The position numbers and the translations under genes were made by a program. The notes beneath the pieces were generated by a model that did not search any database, was not told where the DNA came from, and worked only from the letters and a program-made list of their open reading frames with translations. From Legionella gratiana (lineage in GTDB: Bacteria; Pseudomonadota; Gammaproteobacteria; Legionellales; Legionellaceae), in the NCBI RefSeq assembly GCF_001467695.1, contig NZ_LNYE01000029.1:7118-59891 (forward strand): a stretch of 52,774 nucleotides of DNA. Reading direction: 5' to 3'. This document shows positions 1-6,968 of this stretch, piece by piece (the stretch's first letter is position 1; every line of letters starts with the position of its first letter).

Positions 1-1
1 C

Positions 2-334
2 GATCGGGATGCTAATGCATTGGAAAATGACTTATTACAAGCAGTAAAGCTTCAACCCAGAAAAATAATAGTTTTGACTCATGTTCCTCCCTTCAAGGAG
101 GCTTGTCAGCATATGGGGCAGGTCAGTGATGAGAACTATCTACCCTATTTCAGCTCTAAAGCTATCGGTGATGTACTGATGCCTTATGCTCTTGAGAATC
201 CTTCAATCGATTTTTTGGTGCTTTGTGGGCACACGCATAGTGATGCTGAATATCAGCCTCGGACTAATCTAGTTGTGAAAGTTGGTAACGCTGAATATTA
301 CAAACCTGCGATACAAGAAATAATAACTTTATAA
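2..334 (+). CDS. Metallophosphoesterase, C-terminal part (5' end outside window)
   Basis: The reading frame is open from the left edge, so only the last 110 or so codons are present and no start codon can be assigned. The visible residues include HVPPF and the metal-binding motif CGHTH, which are the late motifs of calcineurin-like metallophosphoesterases; the conserved Asp and Asn motifs would lie upstream. The substrate cannot be told from this tail. The next gene follows after about 55 bases on the same strand and could be co-transcribed. Family assignment is fairly secure; the role is unknown. Confidence 0.7.
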   Translation, partial: DRDANALENDLLQAVKLQPRKIIVLTHVPPFKEACQHMGQVSDENYLPYFSSKAIGDVLMPYALENPSIDFLVLCGHTHSDAEYQPRTNLVVKVGNAEYYKPAIQEIITL

Positions 335-388
335 AAAAATTAATGATGTTGATCGAACGCTATCAAAATGAGCTAAACAGGGAGATGT

Positions 389-955
389 ATGGTAATTTTT
401 AATTATATTGTTGGTCTTAGTTCTGTCATAGCCTTATATATAACTTATCGTTCAGCCAAACGTACAAAAACAAGGAAGATTAATTGTCACTCCTTATTAA
501 ATTTAGATGACGGTGCTCGTGCCATAATTAAGATTACAAATACGGGAGCTCCAAATATTACAATTGAAAATATTGCCTTATCTTTAATAAGCTGGGAAAA
601 CAAACCTTGGTTTCAGTTGAGAGGTTTAAATGCAATTCTTCAATTAATTGAAAAAATATGGAATTATCAACAAGATCATTTTTATGTTAGTCAAAGCAAA
701 ATACTAAAACCATCAATAGAAACTTTTCCAATAACTTTAACAGAATCACAGTATGTTGAAATTTCTATTGATCTAATTGATACCATTAATGCATTTAAAA
801 GGCATTGCGATTTTTTAGATAGAAAAAATTATATTTGGCGTATGTTCTATAGTTTGGCCATTGATGTTGTATGTACACACAAGACATACAAGTTAAAGCC
901 TCATAGAGAAATTTGGCATTATATGCTTTCACAATATAGATCCATTTTTCAATGA
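389..955 (+). CDS. Unknown protein with N-terminal membrane anchor
   Basis: This is a 188-codon gene I do not recognise. The first 20 or so residues are hydrophobic (MVIFNYIVGLSSVIALYITY) and are followed by a basic stretch (RSAKRTKTRK), which suggests a single membrane anchor with the rest in the cytoplasm. The remainder resembles no family I can name. A purine-rich GGGAGA lies about 6 bases before the ATG and supports this start. It sits just downstream of the metallophosphoesterase tail and convergent with the DUF4143 ATPase, only 10 bases from that gene's stop. No function is proposed. Confidence 0.6.
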   Translation: MVIFNYIVGLSSVIALYITYRSAKRTKTRKINCHSLLNLDDGARAIIKITNTGAPNITIENIALSLISWENKPWFQLRGLNAILQLIEKIWNYQQDHFYVSQSKILKPSIETFPITLTESQYVEISIDLIDTINAFKRHCDFLDRKNYIWRMFYSLAIDVVCTHKTYKLKPHREIWHYMLSQYRSIFQ

Positions 956-965
956 AAATATAGTC

Positions 966-2198
966 TCAATCAAGAAATGAAAATGGTATTGCCCAGAGAT
1001 TATCTCCAAATGACAAACATTTATCTCCATTATAGAGAACGATCCCGCTTACCCAATTTTCATCAGCTAAACTGGCCAGTTTCCTCAAACCACGGAAATC
1101 TTGATTAAGAATAGTTTGACTTGCTTTAACTTCAATACCAATAATCTTGCGTGCATGATTTTCAAGAATAAAATCCACTTCTACTTGGTCTTTGTCACGA
1201 TAATAATAAATATTCCATGGCTCATTTGCTAGAGTGCACATTTTCAGTAATTCGCTATATACCCAAGTTTCTAGCAAAGCTCCAAAAGAAGATTTATCTT
1301 TTTCAATGCTTTCGATGGTAACTCTGTTCAGGCATGCCAAAAGACCACTATCAATAAAATGAATTTTGGGTGTTTTAACTATCCTGCTTAAGGTATTGCC
1401 ATGCCAAGGTCTTAATTGATGCACTAAAAATAGTGTTTCCAGTAACCCGACATACTTCTGCGCTGTTTTGGTATCTAAATTTAATTGCCCACCAATTTGA
1501 GTAAAATTGGTTAATTTTCCTGATTGTTGAGCCAGTACCTCCAGTAATCGCGGCATTTCCACTAATTTTTCTATTGATGAGATATCTTTTACGTCTCGTT
1601 CTACTATTGCTTTGATATAAGATTTAGCCCAAGCATTTCGTCTTTCAAAAGTTGGTCTCGTTAACATTTCGGGATATCCACCAGTCAGAGCCTGTGAAAT
1701 AATGTCTGATTGCTCTGAACGTGTTGCTTGATTTGGCCAGGATTGATCTAAGGCATATTTTATAAAGTGATTTTCTCTACGTTGGATTTCAGCCAGAGAA
1801 AGTGGAAATAAGGTTAATATTTCCATTCGACCAGCCAAGCTATCTCCAATTTGAGGTAATGCTAGTAAATTGGCTGATCCAGTTAATAAAAAGCGACCGG
1901 GCTGTCTATTTTCGTCAATTGAACGTTTTATCGCACGTAGTAATTCTGGAGCGCGTTGAATTTCATCTATGATTGCTGTATCGATTCGATTAACAAAGCC
2001 TACAGGATCTTGCTTTACTGCATTAAGAATATTGTCATCATCCAATGTGTAGTAGGGTAAGGATGGCGAGTATTCTTTGACTAAAGTGGTCTTCCCTGAT
2101 TGCCGAGGCCCGTTAATTAAAACAACGGGTGTATCCTTCATGGCAATTTCCATTCGACCTTTAAGTTGTCTTGGAAAATTATTTTTTTTCGTATTCAA
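966..2198 (-). CDS. AAA_14/DUF4143 family ATPase
   Basis: The 410-residue protein has the layout of the AAA_14 + DUF4143 family. There is a P-loop GPRQSGKT at residues 30-37, a Walker B-like IIDEIQRAP near residue 76, the sensor-like LLTGSANLL around 103-111, and a C-terminal DUF4143 region from about residue 200 that includes a nuclease-like VDFILE...GIEVKAS stretch. Such proteins are widespread in accessory DNA and their cellular role is mostly unknown. The gene stands alone on the minus strand. Its upstream region is the array of five 22-bp direct repeats beginning 15 bases from the ATG, so its transcription may be controlled by whatever binds there. Confidence 0.85.
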   Translation of the reverse strand: MNTKKNNFPRQLKGRMEIAMKDTPVVLINGPRQSGKTTLVKEYSPSLPYYTLDDDNILNAVKQDPVGFVNRIDTAIIDEIQRAPELLRAIKRSIDENRQPGRFLLTGSANLLALPQIGDSLAGRMEILTLFPLSLAEIQRRENHFIKYALDQSWPNQATRSEQSDIISQALTGGYPEMLTRPTFERRNAWAKSYIKAIVERDVKDISSIEKLVEMPRLLEVLAQQSGKLTNFTQIGGQLNLDTKTAQKYVGLLETLFLVHQLRPWHGNTLSRIVKTPKIHFIDSGLLACLNRVTIESIEKDKSSFGALLETWVYSELLKMCTLANEPWNIYYYRDKDQVEVDFILENHARKIIGIEVKASQTILNQDFRGLRKLASLADENWVSGIVLYNGDKCLSFGDNLWAIPFSFLD

Positions 2199-2212
2199 GA
2201 AGGTGTCCTAAG

Positions 2213-2325
2213 TTTCGTCTAATATGGATTATGAGTTCGTCCATTATGGATTATACGTCCGTCCAAAATGGATTGCATCTCCGTCTATTATGGAATATAG
2301 CCTCGTCCAAAATGGAATGCAAATG
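2213..2325. repeat. Five 22-bp iteron-like direct repeats
   Basis: The element CGTCYAWWATGGAWT recurs with exact 22-bp spacing, the CGTC starting at 2216, 2238, 2260, 2282 and 2304. Two-turn periodicity puts every copy on the same face of the helix, as in plasmid iterons or arrayed operators. It lies immediately upstream of the minus-strand DUF4143 ATPase and 0.5 kb upstream of the plus-strand HTH/DUF927 genes. Whether it is an origin or an operator array cannot be decided from sequence. Confidence 0.8.
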
Positions 2326-2374
2326 AATTTTTCCGATTTATTTAATGCTCATTGGTAGACATATAAAAATATCC

Positions 2375-2463
2375 GGGACTAATGGGACAGATGGGGCATC
2401 CATGTGATTACTGGGCTAAACTCGTCCCTAGCTTATTTGGAACTTTGGGACGTATGGGACACG
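2375..2463. repeat. GGGAC 9-bp-spaced repeat cluster, copy A
   Basis: GGGAC occurs at 2375 and 2384, GGGGC at 2393, then GGGAC again at 2447 and 2456, so two runs with a 9-base period. An inverted GTCCC lies between them near 2424. A related cluster in the opposite orientation is at 6893-6968. Clustered short repeats of this kind are typical of initiator or primase binding, but no binding protein is known here. Confidence 0.55.
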
Positions 2464-2502
2464 GATAATTCCTGCACTTAAGTAATAAAACTAAAAGTTA
2501 TG

Positions 2503-2534
2503 ATAAATTCGCGATTCGCGAATTGCGAATTTAT
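2503..2534. promoter_or_regulatory. 32-bp near-perfect palindrome, candidate operator
   Basis: Outer arms ATAAATTCGC (2503-2512) and GCGAATTTAT (2525-2534) are perfectly complementary and enclose a second perfect palindrome ATTCGCGAAT (2514-2523). Only one base pair of the 32-bp dyad fails. It lies 286 bases before the HTH gene and is followed by no T-tract, so an operator or origin-associated dyad is more likely than a terminator. A TTGACA about 75 bases downstream (2608-2613) could be the -35 of the HTH/DUF927 transcript, but the -10 is weak. Confidence 0.55.
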
Positions 2535-2819
2535 GACATGTTATATTTCATTTTTAGTATCAATCAATATCCTTCGATAACACCTCTTTGAAATTGATCT
2601 TTTGTGCTTGACATCCTTTGAGGGAATACGAGATACTTTTTCCAAGCTTAAGGAGTAAGCCCGATGTTCCAACAAAATGTAGGCCGTTGGAAGTCAAAGG
2701 ATTAGGAGAAAAGAATATCAATCAATTGTTCAGGGTGATACTGGATGATGCGTTGAGTTCTGTTCAAGGAAGATACATCTCGGCATTTGGCTGAGGTGTA
2801 AATAACTGAGGAATTTCCT

Positions 2820-3095
2820 ATGACTTTGAAAAAACCATCCCGTTTACATCTATTAAACGAATTTGAATCTGCGCCACATTCTGCGCTTTTTAATCAACAA
2901 ACAATCGCCGCGGTATTAAGCTGCTCCACCCAGTTACTTGAACGTAACCGTTGGGCTGGTGGTGGTGTTCCCTATTTAAAAATTGGTCGCAAGGTATTGT
3001 ACCGAAAAAGCGATGTGTTGAATTTTCTCCAACAACAAAAAATTTATTACTCAACCAGTGACGAAGGTCAGTTACAGCTCATTGAGAACGCATAA
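2820..3095 (+). CDS. AlpA/MerR-type helix-turn-helix DNA-binding protein
   Basis: The 91-residue protein carries a helix-turn-helix of the excisionase/AlpA type: QQTIAAVLSC followed by a second helix around STQLLERNRW, then GGGVPYLKIGRKVLYRKSDV, the usual wing with the arginine-rich strand and a final helix leading to a short tail. Such proteins act as excisionases or as regulators of phage satellites and integrative elements. It lies 66 bases upstream of the DUF927 ATPase on the same strand, a pairing common in mobilisable elements. A GAGGAA lies 6-11 bases before the ATG. It could control the iteron region or excision; no integrase is nearby to test the latter. Confidence 0.7.
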   Translation: MTLKKPSRLHLLNEFESAPHSALFNQQTIAAVLSCSTQLLERNRWAGGGVPYLKIGRKVLYRKSDVLNFLQQQKIYYSTSDEGQLQLIENA

Positions 3096-3161
3096 ATTTA
3101 AAATTCGTCAGATTGAATTTGCTTCACTCTGATAGTTTGACTGTTGTTTGGAGAATAATGT

Positions 3162-4913
3162 ATGTCACAAAATCATGTTATTGAATTACCCCATACACAA
3201 AAGCAGCGTCCAGTTTTTTGCGACTATGCTGGTGGTCGTTTTCGATTAACTACTGAGGGGTTAACCTTTATCGGTATTGATAAGGATGGAAACCCATTGC
3301 CACCTCGGTGGATATGCGCGCCATTGTATGTTGTTGCAAAGACTCGAGATGCCCAGAGTGGTGAATGGGGTCGTTTGCTGGAATGGCAAGATGATGATGG
3401 AATCACGCATCAATGGGCGATGCCATTGGCTTTGTTGCAAGGTGATGCCTCTGATGTGAGACGAGAGCTGGCACGATTGGGACTGAGTATTTCACCTAAT
3501 AGGACTGCTCGCGATTTGTTAGCCTCCTATTTACAAGTCTTTCCAGTAGACGCACGTGCACGATGTGTTGATAAACTGGGTTGGCATGGTGATGTCTTTG
3601 TAACAGCATCCCAATGTATCGGACAATCAACAGAGAAGATTGTTTTCCAGAATACCAATGCCATTGAATCAGCAACGTCTATCAAGGGAAGCGTTGAAGA
3701 GTGGTGCGACTCAATAGGCCGTCTGGCATCAGGTAACTCAAGACTGGTCTTTGCCATATCTGTTGCTCTTGCGCCTGTACTGGCAAAGATTGTAGGTGAG
3801 GACTCAGGAGGTTTTCATTTCAGGGGTGCATCGTCATCAGGGAAAAGCACTGCATTGAGTCTCGCTGCCTCAGTTTGGGGAAACCCACAATCTTATTGCC
3901 GTTTATGGCGCAGCACCACCAATGGGCTTGAAGGCTTGGCGTCATTACACAATGATGGATTGCTGATTCTTGATGAACTCAGCCAAATGGATCCAAGAGA
4001 AGCAGGGGAGGCAGCTTATTTGCTAGCCAATGGTCAGGGAAAAACACGTGCCTCTCGTACAGGTACAGTCAAGCAATCTTCACGATGGTCTTTATTTTTC
4101 TTATCTGCTGGTGAAGAGTCATTGACGGCACTGATGGCAAAATCAGGACAGCGCATTAACGCAGGTCAGGAAATCAGGCTTGCTGATATCGAAGCAGATG
4201 CGGGCTGTGGGATGGGGATCTTTGAGACAATTCATGATCAACTCAGTCCCGCCAGCATGGCCTTATCGCTTAAGAAATACAGCAGCCGATATCATGGTGC
4301 AATCGGTATGGCTTGGTTGAATCAAGTAGTTGCTAATCCACAAACCATCAGCCGATATATTACCGATACCATTCATACTTTTGTAGATGCAGTCATCCAA
4401 CCCGATGCAACAGGTCAGATCATTCGTGTTGCCAGACGCTTTGCATTAGTTGCTGCTGCCGGAGAGCTGGCCAGTCAATTTGGCCTCACAGGATGGCAAA
4501 AAGGCGAATCGTTCCATGCTGCCAAGACTTGTTTCATTGCATGGCAGGATGCTTTTGGAGTTGATGGCCAGCGCGAAGATCGCGCCATTATGGCGCAGGT
4601 ACGCGCATTCTTTGAATCTCATGGTGCCAGCCGATTTGATAACGTCAATTCACCCAACAATGACAAGATCCTCAACCGAGCAGGATTTTACCATACAGAT
4701 GGCGAAGGGTTTCGAATCTACATGGTGTTAACCGAGACGTACAAAAATGAACTGTGCAAAGGCTTTGAACAACGCACAGTGACAAAAGTTTTATTACAAG
4801 CTGGTTGGTTGAAACCCGCCTCTGATGGTAAAGCCTCACACAAGCCAAGAATCAAAGGGGTTGGCACGCCAAGATTGTATGTTTTTACCGGTAAAATTTG
4901 GGGAGGTGAATAA
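3162..4913 (+). CDS. DUF927 family ATPase/helicase-like replication protein
   Basis: The 583-residue protein has a DUF927 core: FHFRGASSSGKSTAL near residues 218-230 is the P-loop, and GLLILDELSQMD near residue 266 is the Walker B segment followed by the typical EAAYLLANGQGK and SGTVK/RTGT-type region. DUF927 proteins are found in plasmids, integrative elements and phage satellites, often fused or adjacent to primases, and are thought to be replicative helicases. No primase domain is visible in the first 180 residues. The gene follows the AlpA-like regulator and ends 24 bases before the second oriT, so the set looks like the replication module of a small mobile element. Confidence 0.8.
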   Translation: MSQNHVIELPHTQKQRPVFCDYAGGRFRLTTEGLTFIGIDKDGNPLPPRWICAPLYVVAKTRDAQSGEWGRLLEWQDDDGITHQWAMPLALLQGDASDVRRELARLGLSISPNRTARDLLASYLQVFPVDARARCVDKLGWHGDVFVTASQCIGQSTEKIVFQNTNAIESATSIKGSVEEWCDSIGRLASGNSRLVFAISVALAPVLAKIVGEDSGGFHFRGASSSGKSTALSLAASVWGNPQSYCRLWRSTTNGLEGLASLHNDGLLILDELSQMDPREAGEAAYLLANGQGKTRASRTGTVKQSSRWSLFFLSAGEESLTALMAKSGQRINAGQEIRLADIEADAGCGMGIFETIHDQLSPASMALSLKKYSSRYHGAIGMAWLNQVVANPQTISRYITDTIHTFVDAVIQPDATGQIIRVARRFALVAAAGELASQFGLTGWQKGESFHAAKTCFIAWQDAFGVDGQREDRAIMAQVRAFFESHGASRFDNVNSPNNDKILNRAGFYHTDGEGFRIYMVLTETYKNELCKGFEQRTVTKVLLQAGWLKPASDGKASHKPRIKGVGTPRLYVFTGKIWGGE

Positions 4914-4937
4914 AATTGCCTATACCATCGGTTTTTA

Positions 4938-5020
4938 CGTTGAGCACCGAAGGTGCGAATAAGACTCGTGAAGTTTGGCAACCAGCTCGCTGGTTAGCTA
5001 ACTTCACCTATCTTGCCCTG
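4938..5020 (+). other. oriT2: second IncP-type origin of transfer
   Basis: These 83 bases are the reverse complement of oriT1 (19679-19761) with about five substitutions. Conserved parts are the TTGAGCACCGAAGGTGCGAA block with its GCACC/GGTGC hairpin, the CCAGC-GCTGG stem, GTTAGCTAAC, and the nic sequence CTTCACCTATCTTG^CCC with the predicted nick between 5015 and 5016 on the plus strand. RK2 oriT has the same nic core (CACCTATCCTG^C) and the same TTATTCGCACC-GGTGCTCAACG block. Transfer from here would lead rightward. An AT-rich region with ATTCGTAATT-type repeats follows (5045-5145), like the AT-rich stretch on the traK side of oriT1. Confidence 0.85.
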
Positions 5021-5148
5021 TATTTTGAAATTTATTTTGGAACTGCATTTTGGTAATTATTCGTAATTGTTCGTTATATAACGATTAGTGACGAAAATAA
5101 TCACGAATAAACAAAAATAAATAATAAATTACCGAAAGTTACCAAAAA

Positions 5149-5288
5149 GGGCGTAGCTAGGTACCTAAAAGGGCGAAAATAAATAGAAATAAACATAAAT
5201 ACCTCTCCCTACGCCCCGCTGCTTGTCCGCGGGGTCCAGAGATCTTGAATAGGGCATATGGATCCTGCGGACAAGCCACAGGACGTAG
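5149..5288. repeat. GC-rich nested inverted repeats in the traK-like leader
   Basis: Several arms nest in a GC-rich patch within AT-rich DNA: CTACG (5209-5213) with CGTAG (5284-5288); GCTTGTCCGC (5221-5230) with GCGGACAAGC (5267-5276), a perfect 10-bp pair; and a competing hairpin CCCCGC (5214-5219) with GCGGGG (5229-5234). GGGCGTAG (5149-5156) can also pair with CTACGCCC (5209-5216). The alternatives exclude one another, which suits either a regulatory leader or a structured recombination site. Confidence 0.55.
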
Positions 5289-5324
5289 AAGTTGAGTGAG
5301 TAGTTACAAATAAACAATAAACCA

Positions 5325-5342
5325 CAAAGGATTGAATAACCA
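5325..5342 (+). repeat. Shared leader motif, copy 1 (traK-like gene)
   Basis: CAAAGGATTGAATAACCA here matches CAAAGGATTGCATAACCA at 19794-19811 in 17 of 18 positions. Each lies 18-25 bases before the start codon of a relaxosome gene (the traK-like gene here, traJ there), and both are in the same orientation although the two oriTs are inverted. It may be a binding site or translational leader element. Confidence 0.5.
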
Positions 5343-5360
5343 TTTTACGGAGAATCGATA

Positions 5361-5571
5361 ATGAAAAAATCCTTAATAGAAACAGGCATAATTAGGGAAC
5401 AGAGCCCTAAAAGAACCAAAAGCAAAGTGGAATTTCTAGCCTTGCGAGAAGAAATTTCCGAAGCCTTGGAAAAAGACCATCATATGGGAAACGCTCAGGG
5501 ATGAGGGATGTTTCACAGCAACTTACAATACGTTCAGGTTATACGTATTGAAATACCTGAATAGTCAATGA
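5361..5571 (+). pseudogene. traK-like oriT-binding protein gene, frameshifted
   Basis: The frame starting at the ATG at 5361 (GGAG lies 9 bases upstream) stops at 5504 after 47 codons, but the +1 frame continues with IIWETLRDEG and YNTFRLYV. The TraK at 19103-19444 has LVWETLVEEG and YKTFCGYV at the same place. Removing one A from the A5 run at 5470-5474 joins the halves into a 69-residue TraK-like protein. The gene lies on the leading side of oriT2 and is transcribed away from it, exactly as traK lies to oriT1. It overlaps the next small ORF by ATGA. It may be a decayed gene, or slippage on the A-run could still make some full-length product. Confidence 0.7.
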
Positions 5572-5660
5572 ATAATACTGAATATTTAAATTTTTTTGTG
5601 TTGGGTGAAAAAGCCAACTTTGATAAACAATTATTGAAAAATCTGGGATTGACATTATGA
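5568..5660 (+). CDS. 30-codon ORF coupled to the YaaC gene
   Basis: This short ORF begins in an ATGA overlap with the stop of the traK-like gene and ends in an ATGA overlap with the start of the YaaC-family gene. It has an in-frame stop just upstream, so it is not a fragment of a longer frame to the left. The product (starting MNNTEYLNFF and ending LLKNLGLTL) matches nothing I know. Double translational coupling is the main argument that it is used; it may serve only to hand ribosomes to the YaaC gene. Confidence 0.35.
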   Translation: MNNTEYLNFFVLGEKANFDKQLLKNLGLTL

Positions 5661-6661
5661 GAGACGTATGGAGTAGACTATTAAATTTTCAGTCACATGA
5701 TTTAATTAAAAAATTGTATAAAATTAAACATAATAGAACACTTAATGCAAATAAAATCAAACAAATTTCATCGAATTTTATTCAAGCACGAGAATATTTT
5801 AGAAATTATGAACAGGCTTCTTATTCTGTTCAACCATTGCTTTTATATTATGGAATTTTAAGTCTTTCAAGGGGGCTGATTCTTTTTTTAGGAGATGGCA
5901 TAACAGAAGCTGCTATGAAGCAAGGACATGGATTGAATACAATTCAATGGAGTGAAATCTTGTCTAATGGATTAAAAAGCATCGAGAAATTAGAAGTAAA
6001 AACTTGTGGTGGAACTTTTTTGGAGTTAATAGAAGCAACTACTAATAAAAGTTATCTTAGACATAATTCTAGCGGTGTGAATAACCATCAACAATACTCA
6101 TCTCCAAGTGTAGGCCAAATTTTAAATTTAGATGGATTATTAAGAACCGTACCTGATTTGATGGAAGAATACTCTGGGTGGCGGGGTACTCCGCCACTTC
6201 TATTTCCTATCTCAGAACTAAAGGATGAAGGTGCTGAATTAAATATTAAAATACCAAATCGAAAATACATCACGGAAGAAAACTTGATGAAACTCTTTGG
6301 GCATAATGCACGCATCACAAGCCCGGATCAAAAAAATAATTATTTTACTGTTTCTACTTCAAATAAAAATTTGTATTTGACGCAGAAGTTCATTGATAAC
6401 TTTCATATTGGTCAAGTATTTATAGGTCAAGGTGTTACAAAGGAGGCTAATTTATCTGTATTATGCACGTTTTTTTGTTTGTCCTACTACTTAGGTATGT
6501 TATGTCGATATTTTCCCTCCATTTGGCTTTCATCAGAGCAAACGACACAAGGCGACAGTGTTTATCCTTTAATAAAAAAATCACTTAGCCTAATGTTTAA
6601 TTATTATCCGATTTTAATAAATGATTTCTTAAATACAGAGCCTTATGAATTTGAGATTTAA
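5657..6661 (+). CDS. YaaC-like family protein
   Basis: The 334-residue protein resembles the YaaC-like family. The N-terminal part shows WSRLLNFQSHDLIKKLY, then AREYFRNYEQAS followed by the family hallmark QPLLLYYGILSLSRGLILFL (residues about 58-77), and near the end there is a second helical region LGMLCRYFPSIW followed by PLIKKSLSLMFNYYPILI. The biochemical activity of this family is not known to me. Codon use is markedly AT-rich, unlike the DUF927 gene upstream. It is translationally coupled (ATGA) to the 30-codon ORF and through it to the traK-like remnant, so it looks like cargo captured behind an oriT-traK module. Confidence 0.65.
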   Translation: MRDVWSRLLNFQSHDLIKKLYKIKHNRTLNANKIKQISSNFIQAREYFRNYEQASYSVQPLLLYYGILSLSRGLILFLGDGITEAAMKQGHGLNTIQWSEILSNGLKSIEKLEVKTCGGTFLELIEATTNKSYLRHNSSGVNNHQQYSSPSVGQILNLDGLLRTVPDLMEEYSGWRGTPPLLFPISELKDEGAELNIKIPNRKYITEENLMKLFGHNARITSPDQKNNYFTVSTSNKNLYLTQKFIDNFHIGQVFIGQGVTKEANLSVLCTFFCLSYYLGMLCRYFPSIWLSSEQTTQGDSVYPLIKKSLSLMFNYYPILINDFLNTEPYEFEI

Positions 6662-6892
6662 CTTTTTATACTTAAAAAGTAAAACGATTTTCTAATGTCC
6701 ATGACTATATAGGGGCAGTTTGATCTGCATATCTTTTCATAACGGACTTGTCAATCCAATAATAAAAAGGATATCTCCAACCGCTCATTTACATATTACC
6801 CTTCCAAATATAAAGATTTTTGTGATCGTTTGGCTTTGTGCCAGAATAATAGAGCCCTATTTAATATATCGAACAGTTATTTGTCCCTTATG

Positions 6893-6968
6893 CCCCACCG
6901 TCAATTGATAATTTAGGGATACATGTGTCCCTTTATATATGCGGGTCCCTAGTTGTCCCGCTTGTCCC
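6893..6968. repeat. GGGAC repeat cluster, copy B, opposite orientation
   Basis: GTCCC occurs at 6893, 6927, 6945, 6955 and 6964, the last three with 9-10 base spacing, and AGGGATACATGTGTCCCT around 6915 is a near-palindrome. On the minus strand the order TATAAAAAT, GGGACA, GGGACA, GGGAC parallels copy A at 2375-2463. The stretch 6662-7149 holds no gene I can support. Confidence 0.5.

Noticed and set aside
2618..2794. A 58-codon frame before the HTH gene, ending QGRYISAFG
   Set aside because: It would start with TTG, has no clear ribosome site and no recognisable product; a TTGACA nearby suggests this is promoter and leader. It could be a remnant of an older gene but I cannot support that.
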